From Polaromonas sp. (GTDB taxonomy: Bacteria > Pseudomonadota > Gammaproteobacteria > Burkholderiales > Burkholderiaceae_C), in contig PNNC01000063.1 in the NCBI GenBank assembly GCA_013824015.1, positions 62,001-126,000 on the forward strand: a DNA stretch of 64,000 bases. The letters run 5' to 3'. The notes below the pieces were generated by a model, which had not been told where the DNA came from, made no database searches, and saw only the letters and a program-made list of their open reading frames with translations. Of the stretch, positions 40,312 through 48,228 are shown one piece after another (position 1 is the stretch's first letter; every line of letters begins with the position of its first letter). A program made the position numbers and the translations under genes.

Positions 40312-41108
40312 GCGCCGTGTTGCGCCGCGGCGCGGCATCGCCCCAGGTGCTGGCCCTGCAGCAGGCCTTGCTGGCAGCAGGTTTCGATCCGGGAAAACTC
40401 GACGGCAAGTTTGGCGGCGGCACCGAAGCGGCGGTGCTGGCCTTCCAGACCAGCGAGGCGATGCTGGCCGACGGTATCGCCGGCCCGCGCACGCTGCACC
40501 GGCTGGGCCTGGCGGCATCGCCCGACCTGGCCGACGCGCTGGCGTCGCTCACCACGCAGGCGGTCAGCGCGATGTTTCCATGGACGCCGGTGGGCCATAT
40601 CAAGAAGAACCTGCCCTTTGTGACCCAGGCCTTGCGCCAGCGCCATCTGGTGGACAAACCCATGGTGCTGATGGCGCTGGCCACCATACGCGCCGAGGTC
40701 GAGGCCTTCCAGCCCGTCAGCGAGGGACTGTCGAGGTACAACACCTCGCCGAATGGCCATCCGTTTGACCTCTACGACCGGCGCCGGGACCTCGGCAACC
40801 GCGGCGCGCCCGATGGCGCGCGTTACAAGGGGCGCGGCTTCATCCAGCTCACTGGCCGGCACAACTACCGCACCTACGGCCCGCGGCTGAGCCGCCCGGT
40901 GGACCTGGAGGCCGAACCCGATCTGGCCGGCGCGTCGGACATCGCCGCTGAACTGCTGGCGCTGTTCATTGGTGACCGCGAGCTGCAGATCAAGGACGCG
41001 CTGATGCACCACAACATGCTGGCGGCGCGCCGGCTGGTCAACGGCGGCTCACACGGGCTGGACCGTTTTGTGGATGCCTGGCAGCGGGGCGATGCCGTGC
41101 TGGCCTGA
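40308..41108 (+). CDS. GH19-type lytic enzyme with N-terminal peptidoglycan-binding domain
   Basis: A 266-residue enzyme. Residues 1-66 form a PG_binding_1 domain (GAASPQVLALQQALLAAGFD, then DGKFGGGTEAAVLAFQ, then DGIAGPRTL). Residues 85-260 form a GH19 chitinase/lysozyme-like domain. The acid candidate is E130 in ATIRAEVEAFQPVSEG (E139 a second carboxylate), and YKGRGFIQLTGRHNY at 173-187 is the family signature. Such proteins are phage endolysins or secreted cell-wall toxins. It has no signal peptide, so it needs a holin or secretion machine, or acts after lysis. Its neighbours include two membrane or secreted proteins without known function. Confidence 0.82.
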   Translation: MSAVLRRGAASPQVLALQQALLAAGFDPGKLDGKFGGGTEAAVLAFQTSEAMLADGIAGPRTLHRLGLAASPDLADALASLTTQAVSAMFPWTPVGHIKKNLPFVTQALRQRHLVDKPMVLMALATIRAEVEAFQPVSEGLSRYNTSPNGHPFDLYDRRRDLGNRGAPDGARYKGRGFIQLTGRHNYRTYGPRLSRPVDLEAEPDLAGASDIAAELLALFIGDRELQIKDALMHHNMLAARRLVNGGSHGLDRFVDAWQRGDAVLA

Positions 41109-41155
41109 CAACGCACGAGCCGGCGCGAGATCCACTTTCCAACAGGAGGACGACC

Positions 41156-41638
41156 ATGAACCCACGCAGGGTGTTTGATGCCCCCGCCCGCAGGCGCCGG
41201 GCGCGCGCGCTGTCGCCCAGGCTCGGGCTGGCGGGCGTGCTGGTGAGCGCGCTGGCATGGCCGCTGACGCTGCCGGCGCAGCAGCAGTTGCCTGTGGTCC
41301 CGGGCGGTCCGGCGCCGTCGAAGACCTTGCCGACCGATGCCCTCGGCCAGATCACCCCGGCCTGGCCCTCAAAGAAGGCGTCGCCTCTGCAGATCACGCC
41401 GGGCATGGTTCCCGACCACAAGCAGCAGGTGCCGATCACACCGCAGCCCATCCACTGCACGGCTTTCAAGGGGACGACGGCGGACATGGCCGCCTTGCGG
41501 CAGACCGCCCGCGAGGCGGCGGGCCGGCGGGCCATTCCCGCCACCGCTTTTGACCCGCTGATCCCCAAAAATTGCGCCGGCCAGGAATGGGCCTTTTACC
41601 TGCGCTTTCTTGGCAGCGTCGGGGAGGGCGCATTGTGA
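41156..41638 (+). CDS. Secreted hypothetical protein of the GH19 cassette
   Basis: A 160-residue protein. A basic N-terminus (RRRRARALSP) and a hydrophobic stretch (LGLAGVLVSALAWPLTLPAQ) form a signal peptide. The mature part is Pro/Gln-rich (QQQLPVVPGGPAPS ... QQVPITPQPI), with two cysteines (C100 and C149 approximately) that could pair. ATG at 41156 stands behind AGGAGG. The stop overlaps the next start (GTGA). No family recognised. It may be a periplasmic partner of the GH19 enzyme. Confidence 0.55.
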   Translation: MNPRRVFDAPARRRRARALSPRLGLAGVLVSALAWPLTLPAQQQLPVVPGGPAPSKTLPTDALGQITPAWPSKKASPLQITPGMVPDHKQQVPITPQPIHCTAFKGTTADMAALRQTAREAAGRRAIPATAFDPLIPKNCAGQEWAFYLRFLGSVGEGAL

Positions 41639-42309
41639 CGATACGCAGCCTGGCGCTCGCCGGCCTGGCGCTGGCGCTGTGTGTCGGTGCGGGCGCGGCG
41701 ACCGACGATGCAGCGGCGCGCAAGCTCGCGCTTGTGCAGGCACTGAGCGCCCAGGTGCAGGGGCAAACGCCGGTGTCCGGGGCTTCCCCCGTGCTGAGCG
41801 CGGAGGGGAGCAAGGCGGTGGAGGAGGCGTTTGTCCAGAACATCAAGGGCAGCGCCGACCACGATGCGTGGAAGCGCGGCTTCATCGAGTCCAGCTGGAT
41901 GTGGCATCTCTGGTCCACCGGGCTGCTGTTTGTGCTGGTGGTGGGCATTGTCTGTTTCGGCCTGTACCTGACCTATGTGCAATTCAACCGCGACTACAGC
42001 GCCTGGTCGCCGCCGCCCCAGGGCAGCAAGGCCGAGTTGGCGGCCGGGGGGGAAGCGGCCGATGGTGGCGCCGCAGCGGCGCGCCTGGCGCCGGCGATCC
42101 ACACCGTCAAGATCAACGCTGGCGGTCTGGAGCTGACCTCCCAGGTGGTTGGCTTGCTGGTGCTGGCCTTTTCACTGGCGTTTTTCTATTTTTACGTGCA
42201 CCGGGTCTACCCGATGCAGACCGAGGAGCTGACCCAGCTCAAGGACAAGGAAACCGAAGGCAAGACCTCCAGCGGCAGCGAGCCGGGCAAACCGCCGGGC
42301 GGCTCCTGA
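41635..42309 (+). CDS. Membrane protein with signal peptide and two helices, unknown
   Basis: A 224-residue protein starting at GTG (41635), overlapping the previous stop. Signal peptide to about residue 22, then a helical periplasmic part, membrane helix at about 93-116, an Ala/Gly-rich loop, a second helix at 169-188 and a charged Gly/Ser/Lys tail. No family recognised. Two helices and its place after a lytic enzyme are compatible with a holin-like or export role, but the periplasmic N-terminal extension is not typical for holins. Confidence 0.55.
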   Translation: MTIRSLALAGLALALCVGAGAATDDAAARKLALVQALSAQVQGQTPVSGASPVLSAEGSKAVEEAFVQNIKGSADHDAWKRGFIESSWMWHLWSTGLLFVLVVGIVCFGLYLTYVQFNRDYSAWSPPPQGSKAELAAGGEAADGGAAAARLAPAIHTVKINAGGLELTSQVVGLLVLAFSLAFFYFYVHRVYPMQTEELTQLKDKETEGKTSSGSEPGKPPGGS

Positions 42310-42444
42310 CGTCCGGGAAGGACCGCCGCGGTACGGCGCCTTCCCGATATCCTGGCACGGGCTGCACCCGGTAGCGCAGGCCGGCGCTCGCCAGCGTCTG
42401 CTATAACCACGCCGGTGCCTTGCCAGATTCCGGATACGCAGCTG

Positions 42445-42933
42445 ATGAAAAAACGACTTGTAGCGCTGATGTGCCTGCTCGTGCTGGCCGGTGCGGCCGG
42501 TGCGCAGACCGTGTGGTTCACGGTGCTGGGCGACCCGGCCAATCCGGCCGTCGACACGATCGAGGTGGATCCCTCGCCGCTGAGTGTGTCGGTGGAGGCG
42601 CAGACCATGCGCGTGCGGGTCAGCCGCAGCAAACTGCGCAAAAGCTGGGACGGCGTTCCCTACCGTTCCTATGTGTCGGATGTGGTGTTCGACTGCGCCA
42701 ACAAGAAGGCCAGGTACAGCGCGCTGGTGTTCTACATGGAGCCGCTGTGGCAGGGCAAGTCGCACAACACCTCGACCTACACCCGCGACAACCCACGCTG
42801 GATGGAGTTTCGCGACGTGAGCCCGAACCCCAACCGGCAGATCATCCGCGCCGCCTGTGAAAGTGGACGGGTCAAAACCAGCGATGTCCCTGGCCACGGC
42901 TACCCGGGCCAAGACAACATTCAGTCGCTATAA
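42445..42933 (+). CDS. Secreted protein, surface-adhesin-E-like domain
   Basis: A 162-residue protein with a signal peptide (MKKRLVALMCLLVLAGAAGA). The mature part, VWFTVLGDPANPAVDTIEVD, then RSKLRKSWDG, VVFDCANKKARYSA, resembles the small protein-E-type adhesin domain (PF16747), which is a beta-rich module often found in periplasmic proteins of unknown job. A second Cys (AACESG) could pair with the first (DCANK). The name does not imply real adhesion. ATG at 42445 is used, ten codons below an alternative start. Confidence 0.6.
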   Translation: MKKRLVALMCLLVLAGAAGAQTVWFTVLGDPANPAVDTIEVDPSPLSVSVEAQTMRVRVSRSKLRKSWDGVPYRSYVSDVVFDCANKKARYSALVFYMEPLWQGKSHNTSTYTRDNPRWMEFRDVSPNPNRQIIRAACESGRVKTSDVPGHGYPGQDNIQSL

Positions 42934-42985
42934 AAACCATAGCTGTCGGCGCTTGTCCTGCATGGGCTGAAGGCAGATTCGATGG
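42927..42985 (+). repeat. Intergenic repeat family A, copy 8
   Basis: GCTATAAAAACCATAGCTG, then TCGGCGCTTGTCCTG, then CATGGGCTGAAGGCAGATTCGATG. It overlaps the end of the secreted-protein gene and lies before the convergent msrA gene. Confidence 0.85.
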
Positions 42986-43005
42986 TTCAACCCAGGGGAC
43001 GCCGC

Positions 43006-43707
43006 TCACCTGACGGACGCGACCAGCACCGGCGTGTCGCGGTAGAGCGCGGGCAGCACGGTTTTCAGGTTGGCGATCTTCGGCTGGTCGAAGCGCCGGA
43101 TGTAGGCCGAATTCGGGTTGCGTGTGGCGTAGTCCTGGTGGTAGGCCTCGGCCGGGTAAAACGCGGCAAGCGGCGTCAGTTGGGTGACGATCTTGCGGGG
43201 ATACACCTGAGCCGCATCGAGTTGCGCGATGTAGCGTTCGGCCACCTGCTTCTGGCTGTCGTTGCCGTAAAAAACCGCCGAGCGGTACTGGGTGCCGGTG
43301 TCCGGTCCCTGGCGGTTGAGCTGCGTCGGGTCGTGCGCGACCGAAAAATGGATCTGCAGCAACTGGGCATAGGACACCTGCTTCGGGTCGTAGCTCACCG
43401 CCACCACCTCGGCGTGCCCGGTGCGGCCCGTGCCTATGCTGCTGTAGTTGGCGGTTTCGCGGGCGCCGCCGGCGTAGCCCGACACCGCGTTGAGCACGCC
43501 GCGGGTGTGCTGGAACACCGCCTGGACACCCCAGAAGCAGCCGCCGGCAAACACCGCCGTCTCCAGCGCGCCAGGGCTGACGGTGGGCGCCCAGGCCGGT
43601 GGCGGGATCAGCACGGCTTTTTCGGTGGCCGCACCAGGGCCCAGCAGTCCCCAGCCCAGCAGGCCCGCCGCCGCCGCCAGTGCCAGCAGATTGAAGGCGC
43701 TGCGCAT
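43006..43707 (-). CDS. msrA: Peptide methionine (S)-S-oxide reductase, membrane/periplasmic
   Basis: A 233-residue enzyme that repairs oxidised methionine. The catalytic motif AVFAGGCFWGVQAVF is present (GCFWG), followed by the family's GHAEVVAVSYDP and PTQLNRQGPDTGTQYRSAVFY segments. The N-terminus has a hydrophobic anchor or signal (about 5-22), placing it in the periplasm, unlike the cytosolic E. coli enzyme. The start overlaps the msrB stop (TGATG), so both halves of methionine sulfoxide repair are made together. Confidence 0.93.
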   Translation of the reverse strand: MRSAFNLLALAAAAGLLGWGLLGPGAATEKAVLIPPPAWAPTVSPGALETAVFAGGCFWGVQAVFQHTRGVLNAVSGYAGGARETANYSSIGTGRTGHAEVVAVSYDPKQVSYAQLLQIHFSVAHDPTQLNRQGPDTGTQYRSAVFYGNDSQKQVAERYIAQLDAAQVYPRKIVTQLTPLAAFYPAEAYHQDYATRNPNSAYIRRFDQPKIANLKTVLPALYRDTPVLVASVR

Positions 43708-44207
43708 CAGGCGGGCGCGAAGTTCAGGGCGATGCCATTCATGCAGTAACGCAGGCCGGTGGGGCGCGGGCCGTCGTTGAACACATGGCCCAGGTGCCCG
43801 CCGCAGCGGCGGCACAGGACCTCGGTGCGGGTCATGAACATCGATCTGTCCACGTCCTCGACCACGGCCTGGTCCAGCGGCTTCCAGAAGCTGGGCCAGC
43901 CGGTGCGGCTGTCGTATTTGGTGCTGGCGGCAAACAGCGGCAGCGCGCAGCCGGCGCAACGGTAGGTGCCGGCGCGTTTTTCCTGGTTCAGCGGGCTGCT
44001 GTGGGGCCGTTCGGTGCCGGCCTTGCGCAGCACCGCGTACTGGTCGGGCTGCAGCAGGGCTTTCCACTCGGCGTCGGTTTTGCTGACTTCATAGGCACGG
44101 GCGGGCGTGGCGGCTTCGGCCCGGTTGCCGGTGAACAGGGCCCGCGCACCGGCCAGCCAGGCCGACACGGCGCCCAGGCCCAGCAGGGTGTTTCTTCGGT
44201 TTGTCAT
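43707..44207 (-). CDS. msrB: Peptide methionine (R)-S-oxide reductase, exported
   Basis: A 166-residue enzyme for the R-isomer. Zinc-binding Cys pairs CAGC and CRRCGG and the catalytic Cys in LRYCMNGIAL are present, with GHLGHVFNDGP as the family hallmark. The N-terminus (TNRRNTLLGLGAVSAWLAG) looks like a twin-arginine-type signal. ATG at 44207 follows AAGGAAAC. It is co-transcribed with msrA; together they form an envelope repair unit. Confidence 0.92.
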   Translation of the reverse strand: MTNRRNTLLGLGAVSAWLAGARALFTGNRAEAATPARAYEVSKTDAEWKALLQPDQYAVLRKAGTERPHSSPLNQEKRAGTYRCAGCALPLFAASTKYDSRTGWPSFWKPLDQAVVEDVDRSMFMTRTEVLCRRCGGHLGHVFNDGPRPTGLRYCMNGIALNFAPA

Positions 44208-44415
44208 GCGGTTTCCTTGCAAGCTGGCCATCGGGCCGGTGGTTTTTTGGAGTCGCCGGCGCGTGCGGGGTTCCATGCATTTGCTTCAGGCGGCAGATTT
44301 TTCAGCCGGACGGCGCATCTGGCGGGAGGTCCGGCAGGGCCGGCAGAGGGTCGGGCGATATGATTTGCCGCAAGGGGACGCCGGGCCCCGCCACAACAAT
44401 ATCAGGAGGAATCTC

Positions 44416-45612
44416 ATGAACGCTTCAGTGCCGTCCAGCCTGAACACGCCGATGGCAAGCCGCGTGCCGGGCCAGGATCCGCAGTCCTACCACCTGCAGA
44501 TCCGGTTCACCGGTTCCGGCAGCGAGTATTTCCGCATCTGGATCGTCAACCTGCTGCTGATGCTGCTGACCCTGGGTATTTATTACCCGTGGGCCAAGGT
44601 GCGGCGCCTGCGCTATTTCCATGGCAACACGCTGGTGGACGGGGCGCCGCTGGACTTTCATGGCAAGCCCGTCAAGATGCTCAAGGGTTACCTGCTGGTC
44701 GGCCTGCTGTTTGCGCTGTACTCCGCGGCAGGCAAGTTTTCGCCGGTCGCCGGCCTGGTCGCGTTTGTGATCGTGATGGCGGTGTGGCCCGCGCTGCTCA
44801 AGTCGTCCATGCAGTTCCGGCTGGCCAACACCAGCTGGCGCGGCATGCGCTTCAGGTTCCAGGGCTCGCTGCCGGATGTCTACCGGGCGGTGTTGCCGAT
44901 GTTTGTCCCCAGCCTGGCGATTGTGGCGGCGCTGGTTGGCGTGGACGATCCCGAGAAGCCACCGGCCTGGTATGTCTCGGTCGTCGGCGCGGTGATGCTG
45001 GTGACGCTGGCGGTGTTGCCCTGGTTGCTGTGGAAGCTCAAGCACTACCAGCACAACAACTATGCGCTGGCGTCGCTGACCACCAAATTCAAGGCCTCGC
45101 TGGGCTCCTTTTATGCGGTGTTTTTCAAGACCTTCGGTGTGATGCTGCTGGCGGTGCTGCTGGCCTCCGTGCTGGTGCTGGTGTTCATCTTCGGTGGCAA
45201 GGCCAGCGGCCTGCTGACCGGCCGGGCCGGTGCCGCCGCCGCCATTATTGCGGGGGTGCTGGGCGCGCTGGCCGGTGTTTTTGCGATGCTGATCGTGGTC
45301 CGGCCCTACCTGACCTCGCGCTTGCAGAACCTGGTGTGGACGCGCACCGGCAACGCCTCGCTGCGTTTCCTCAGTGACCTGCGCTTTCGCAGCCTGCTGG
45401 GACTGACGCTGAAAAACTGGTTGCTGGTGATCCTGACGCTGGGGCTGTACTGGCCGTTTGCAGCGGTGGCGCTGGCGCGCATGCGGCTGGAGGCGGTGAC
45501 CGTCAAGACCCGGGTCAGCCCCGACACCCTGGTGAACCAGATGAAAGGGGCCGAAGGGGATGCCGCCGGCGAAGCGGCCGGCGACCTGTTCGGCCTGGAC
45601 ATCGGCTTCTAG
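44416..45612 (+). CDS. DUF898 (YjgN-like) membrane protein
   Basis: A 398-residue protein with about eight to ten hydrophobic helices. The family's opening is FTGSGSEYFRIWIVNLLLMLLT followed by GIYYPWAKVRRLRYF; the same kind of module recurs near the end (NWLLVILTLGLYWPFAAVALARM), suggesting an internal duplication. ATG at 44416 lies behind AGGAGG. It ends five bases before a M48 protease gene, a pairing seen in other proteobacteria. Function unknown. Confidence 0.88.
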   Translation: MNASVPSSLNTPMASRVPGQDPQSYHLQIRFTGSGSEYFRIWIVNLLLMLLTLGIYYPWAKVRRLRYFHGNTLVDGAPLDFHGKPVKMLKGYLLVGLLFALYSAAGKFSPVAGLVAFVIVMAVWPALLKSSMQFRLANTSWRGMRFRFQGSLPDVYRAVLPMFVPSLAIVAALVGVDDPEKPPAWYVSVVGAVMLVTLAVLPWLLWKLKHYQHNNYALASLTTKFKASLGSFYAVFFKTFGVMLLAVLLASVLVLVFIFGGKASGLLTGRAGAAAAIIAGVLGALAGVFAMLIVVRPYLTSRLQNLVWTRTGNASLRFLSDLRFRSLLGLTLKNWLLVILTLGLYWPFAAVALARMRLEAVTVKTRVSPDTLVNQMKGAEGDAAGEAAGDLFGLDIGF

Positions 45613-45617
45613 CCCGC

Positions 45618-46691
45618 ATGGACGCTGGACACGCACCCGGGCTGGAGGCGGTTTATTTTGACGGCCTGAGTGCGCGCGCCCGGCCGGTCAGGCTGCGCAT
45701 CGAGGGCGCCTTCCTGCGTGTGGAAGGCGAGGGCGTGGACCGCCGCGTGGCGCTGGCCGACGTGAACTGGCCGGAGCGGACCCGCCATGGCATGCGGGTC
45801 GCGCACTTCGAGGGCGGCGGCTCGGTCCAGTGCAGCGATGCCGCGGCCTGGGACGCGTGGAGCCGGGCGGCCGGCCGGCGCGACTCGCTGGTGGTGCGAC
45901 TGCAGCAAAGCTGGCGCGGGGTGCTGGTCAGTGTCGCGCTGCTGGTGGCGCTGGCAGTGGCCTTGCAGCAATGGGGCCTGCCAGCCGCCGCCCGCGCGGT
46001 GGTGGCGGCGACGCCGCTGAGTGTGGACGAATCGCTGGGTGTCGCCACGCTGGACGCGATTGACGGCACGCTGATGTTGCCGAGCCGGCTGGCCGCCGCT
46101 GAACAGGCGCGCCTGAAGGCCGCGTTTGCGGCTGCGCTGGCGGCCCAGCCGCCGGGCAGCGTGCCGGCCTGGCGCCTGGAATTCCGCCGAAGCCGCATCG
46201 GCCCGAATGCGCTGGCCTTGCCGGGCGGCACGCTGGTGTTGACCGATGAACTGGTCGAGCTGGTGGGCCGCGATGAACGTGTCATCACTGCCGTCCTGGC
46301 GCACGAGATCGGCCATGTGCGGCACCGGCACGGGCTTCGCGCGCTGGTGCAGGTGACCTTGCTGGGCGGGCTGGCCAGTGTGGTGCTCGGCGACTTCAGC
46401 AGCGTGCTGGCCGGTGTGCCGGTGTTGCTGGGGCAGGCCAGTTATTCACGCGAGGCCGAACGCGAAGCCGACGCCGAGGCCGTGCGCATCCTGCAGGCCG
46501 CATCGATTTCGCCAGAGGTCATGGTGACGCTGTTCGACAAGCTGGCGCAGAGGAACAGCGGCAGCGACGCGCCGGACGGCGCCGACAGCGGCCGGGCCGA
46601 CCGGCAGTCCTCCTGGCTGGGCATTGCCTTCGCGTCCCACCCGGCAGATGCCGAGCGGGTCAACTATTTCAGGCAGGCCGCCGGGCGCTAG
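45618..46691 (+). CDS. M48-family metallopeptidase, membrane-anchored
   Basis: A 357-residue protease with one membrane helix (about 100-118) and a C-terminal peptidase domain. The zinc motif AHEIGHVRHRHG has H229-E-I-G-H233, and the third ligand lies in EREADAEA (E283). The catalytic residues are complete. It is the second gene of an operon with the DUF898 protein, and likely cleaves or controls something connected with that membrane protein. Similar enzymes (BepA/LoiP group) act in envelope quality control. Substrate unknown. Confidence 0.85.
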   Translation: MDAGHAPGLEAVYFDGLSARARPVRLRIEGAFLRVEGEGVDRRVALADVNWPERTRHGMRVAHFEGGGSVQCSDAAAWDAWSRAAGRRDSLVVRLQQSWRGVLVSVALLVALAVALQQWGLPAAARAVVAATPLSVDESLGVATLDAIDGTLMLPSRLAAAEQARLKAAFAAALAAQPPGSVPAWRLEFRRSRIGPNALALPGGTLVLTDELVELVGRDERVITAVLAHEIGHVRHRHGLRALVQVTLLGGLASVVLGDFSSVLAGVPVLLGQASYSREAEREADAEAVRILQAASISPEVMVTLFDKLAQRNSGSDAPDGADSGRADRQSSWLGIAFASHPADAERVNYFRQAAGR

Positions 46692-46693
46692 TG

Positions 46694-46755
46694 TGCTATA
46701 AATAAAAGAGCATCCAGCGCCCGCTGGTCATGGGCTGAAGCCTGTTTTCATGGAT
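46694..46755 (+). repeat. Intergenic repeat family A, copy 9
   Basis: GCTATAAATAAAAGAGCATCC, then CGCCCGCTGGTCATGGGCTGAAGCCTG. It begins just after the protease stop codon. Confidence 0.75.
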
Positions 46756-46830
46756 GAACCTGGACGCCGCGCCGGACCCGGGCAGCCGGTGCGCCGGGCG
46801 GGCAGATGGCGCTGCTGGCTGGCTGCGTGA

Positions 46831-46844
46831 TTGATGTGCATCAA
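46831..46844 (+). promoter_or_regulatory. FNR/ANR box upstream of the hemerythrin gene
   Basis: TTGATGTGCATCAA is a perfect match to the FNR consensus TTGAT-N4-ATCAA. Its centre (46837.5) is 41.5 bases before position 46879, exactly the class II activator position if transcription starts at the ATG. Confidence 0.82.
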
Positions 46845-46866
46845 TCCAGGCACCCAGGCGCGCTCC

Positions 46867-46872
46867 TATATT
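46867..46872 (+). promoter_or_regulatory. Predicted -10 element (TATATT)
   Basis: TATATT stands six bases before the hemerythrin ATG. With the FNR box it predicts a start of transcription at, or within a base or two of, the initiation codon, giving a leaderless mRNA. No Shine-Dalgarno sequence lies in front of the ATG, in agreement. Confidence 0.6.
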
Positions 46873-46878
46873 GGCGGC

Positions 46879-47430
46879 ATGACAAACCCTCCTGCCAAGC
46901 ACGATCCGGGTCATTCCAGTGAACCGCTGACCGGTTTTTCCCGCTGCCACCTGGGCATTTTGTCCAGGCTTCAGGCCTTCGAGGAATTGCCTGCGCTCCA
47001 GGCGGCTGCCGCCCAGGCGCGAACCATTGCCACCGACACGCTGGCCCTGTTTCACGACGCGGTGATCGAGCACCATGCGGACGAGGAGCGCGAGTTGTTT
47101 CCCGCGGTGTTGCGCAGTGCCCGCGCGGGCCGGGAGGCCGGGGAGGTGCAGGCCATGACGCAACGCCTGATCGCGGAACACCGGCAGATCGAGGCGATGT
47201 GGAAAAAGCTGGAGCCTGTGGTCAAGGCCGTGGCCAGGTCCCAGGCGGTCGACCTGGATCTGGATGCCGTGGAAGAACTCGTGCATGCCTATTCCGCGCA
47301 TGCCCGTTTCGAGGAAGAAAATTTCCTGCCGCTGGCCGAAACCATTCTCGGCCGCGACGGCAATCACATGCAGGCGCTCGGCCTGTCGCTGCACCTGCGA
47401 CACGCCCCGCAGCCTTCCGGCTACATCTGA
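46879..47430 (+). CDS. Hemerythrin HHE-domain protein
   Basis: A 183-residue protein with the four-helix hemerythrin fold. Iron-ligand candidates are H28-type (FSRCHLGILSRL), H63/H67/E71 in HDAVIEHHADEERELF, H107 in IAEHRQIEAMW, and H and E in HAYSAHARFEEENFLPL. It would bind a di-iron centre for oxygen, NO or iron handling. ATG at 46879 is chosen because the FNR box and -10 fall before it, and an upstream ATG would lie inside the FNR box. Low-oxygen induction is predicted. Confidence 0.85.
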   Translation: MTNPPAKHDPGHSSEPLTGFSRCHLGILSRLQAFEELPALQAAAAQARTIATDTLALFHDAVIEHHADEERELFPAVLRSARAGREAGEVQAMTQRLIAEHRQIEAMWKKLEPVVKAVARSQAVDLDLDAVEELVHAYSAHARFEEENFLPLAETILGRDGNHMQALGLSLHLRHAPQPSGYI

Positions 47431-47539
47431 GCCCGCGCCGCGCCGGTGGAGCCGGGGATCCCGCCTGCAGCGCTGTACGATAGCCGACAGCGCTCGGGGC
47501 GAAGGGCTCCGGGGCAGTTTTTTCACATCGGTGCATTCC

Positions 47540-47902
47540 ATGAAAAGTCATTCACGCCCCGGCGGGCTGGTTTATTCGACCGACGCGGGGCGCATGTGCC
47601 CGGCCTGCCGCCAGCCGCAGGCCCGCTGTGTCTGTCGCCAGACCCGGACGGCGCCACCGTCGGACGGCATTGTGCGGATCTCGCGCGAGACCAAGGGCCG
47701 CGGCGGCAAAAGCGTGACCGTGGTCAAGGGGGTGCCACTGGCCGAGCCGGCGCTGGTGCAGCTCGGCAAGCAGCTCAAGGCGGCCTGCGGCTCCGGCGGC
47801 ACCGTCAAGGACGGTGTGATCGAGGTCCAGGGCGACCACCTGGCCGCGCTGATCGAGCTGCTGAAAAAGCAGGGCTTCAGCGTCAAGCAGGCCGGAGGCT
47901 GA
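47540..47902 (+). CDS. SUI1/YciH-family translation factor
   Basis: A 120-residue protein. The N-terminus has a small zinc-ribbon-like CPACRQPQARCVC; the rest is the SUI1/eIF1 fold with VRISRETKGRGGKSVTVVKG and VKDGVIEVQGDH, the hallmarks of YciH. It associates with the ribosome and affects start-codon choice in its E. coli relative. ATG at 47540 is the only sensible start. It abuts the DUF3820 gene without gap. Confidence 0.88.
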   Translation: MKSHSRPGGLVYSTDAGRMCPACRQPQARCVCRQTRTAPPSDGIVRISRETKGRGGKSVTVVKGVPLAEPALVQLGKQLKAACGSGGTVKDGVIEVQGDHLAALIELLKKQGFSVKQAGG

Positions 47903-48118
47903 GTGGCGCCCGAGGACCTGCAGCTGCTGGTGACGCGCGAGATGCCTTTCGGCAAGTACAAGGGCCGCCTGATCGCCGACCTGCCGGGAAACTACCTGGC
48001 CTGGTTTGCGCGTGAGGGTTTTCCGAAAGGGGAAACCGGCCGTCTGCTGGCATTGATGCTCGAGATCGATCACAACGGCCTGTCGGCGCTGCTGCAGCCG
48101 CTGCGCAGACCGCGCTAG
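47903..48118 (+). CDS. DUF3820 small protein
   Basis: A 71-residue protein starting at GTG immediately after the SUI1 stop. MPFGKYKGRLIADLPGNYLAWF is split by the usual turn and is the DUF3820 signature ('mpFGKykG..l.dlP..YL.Wf'), seen in many proteobacteria; a relative was described as a quorum-sensing-related virulence factor. No enzymatic motif. It probably is co-translated with the SUI1 protein. Confidence 0.85.
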   Translation: MAPEDLQLLVTREMPFGKYKGRLIADLPGNYLAWFAREGFPKGETGRLLALMLEIDHNGLSALLQPLRRPR

Positions 48119-48228
48119 TCACAGTCTGTTGCGTCTCGGGCATCCCGCCCCTTGTTTCAGCGTCGGCCGGGGCATACCATGAGCAGGCATCGCGCGACGG
48201 GCGCCGGTGCTGAACTGTGGGAGCTGGT

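Noticed and set aside
38658-41012. 784-residue open frame on the - strand across the transporter end, the lipoprotein and the GH19 gene
   Set aside because: Spans several real genes and the gaps between them; no start signal or domain, so a chance frame.
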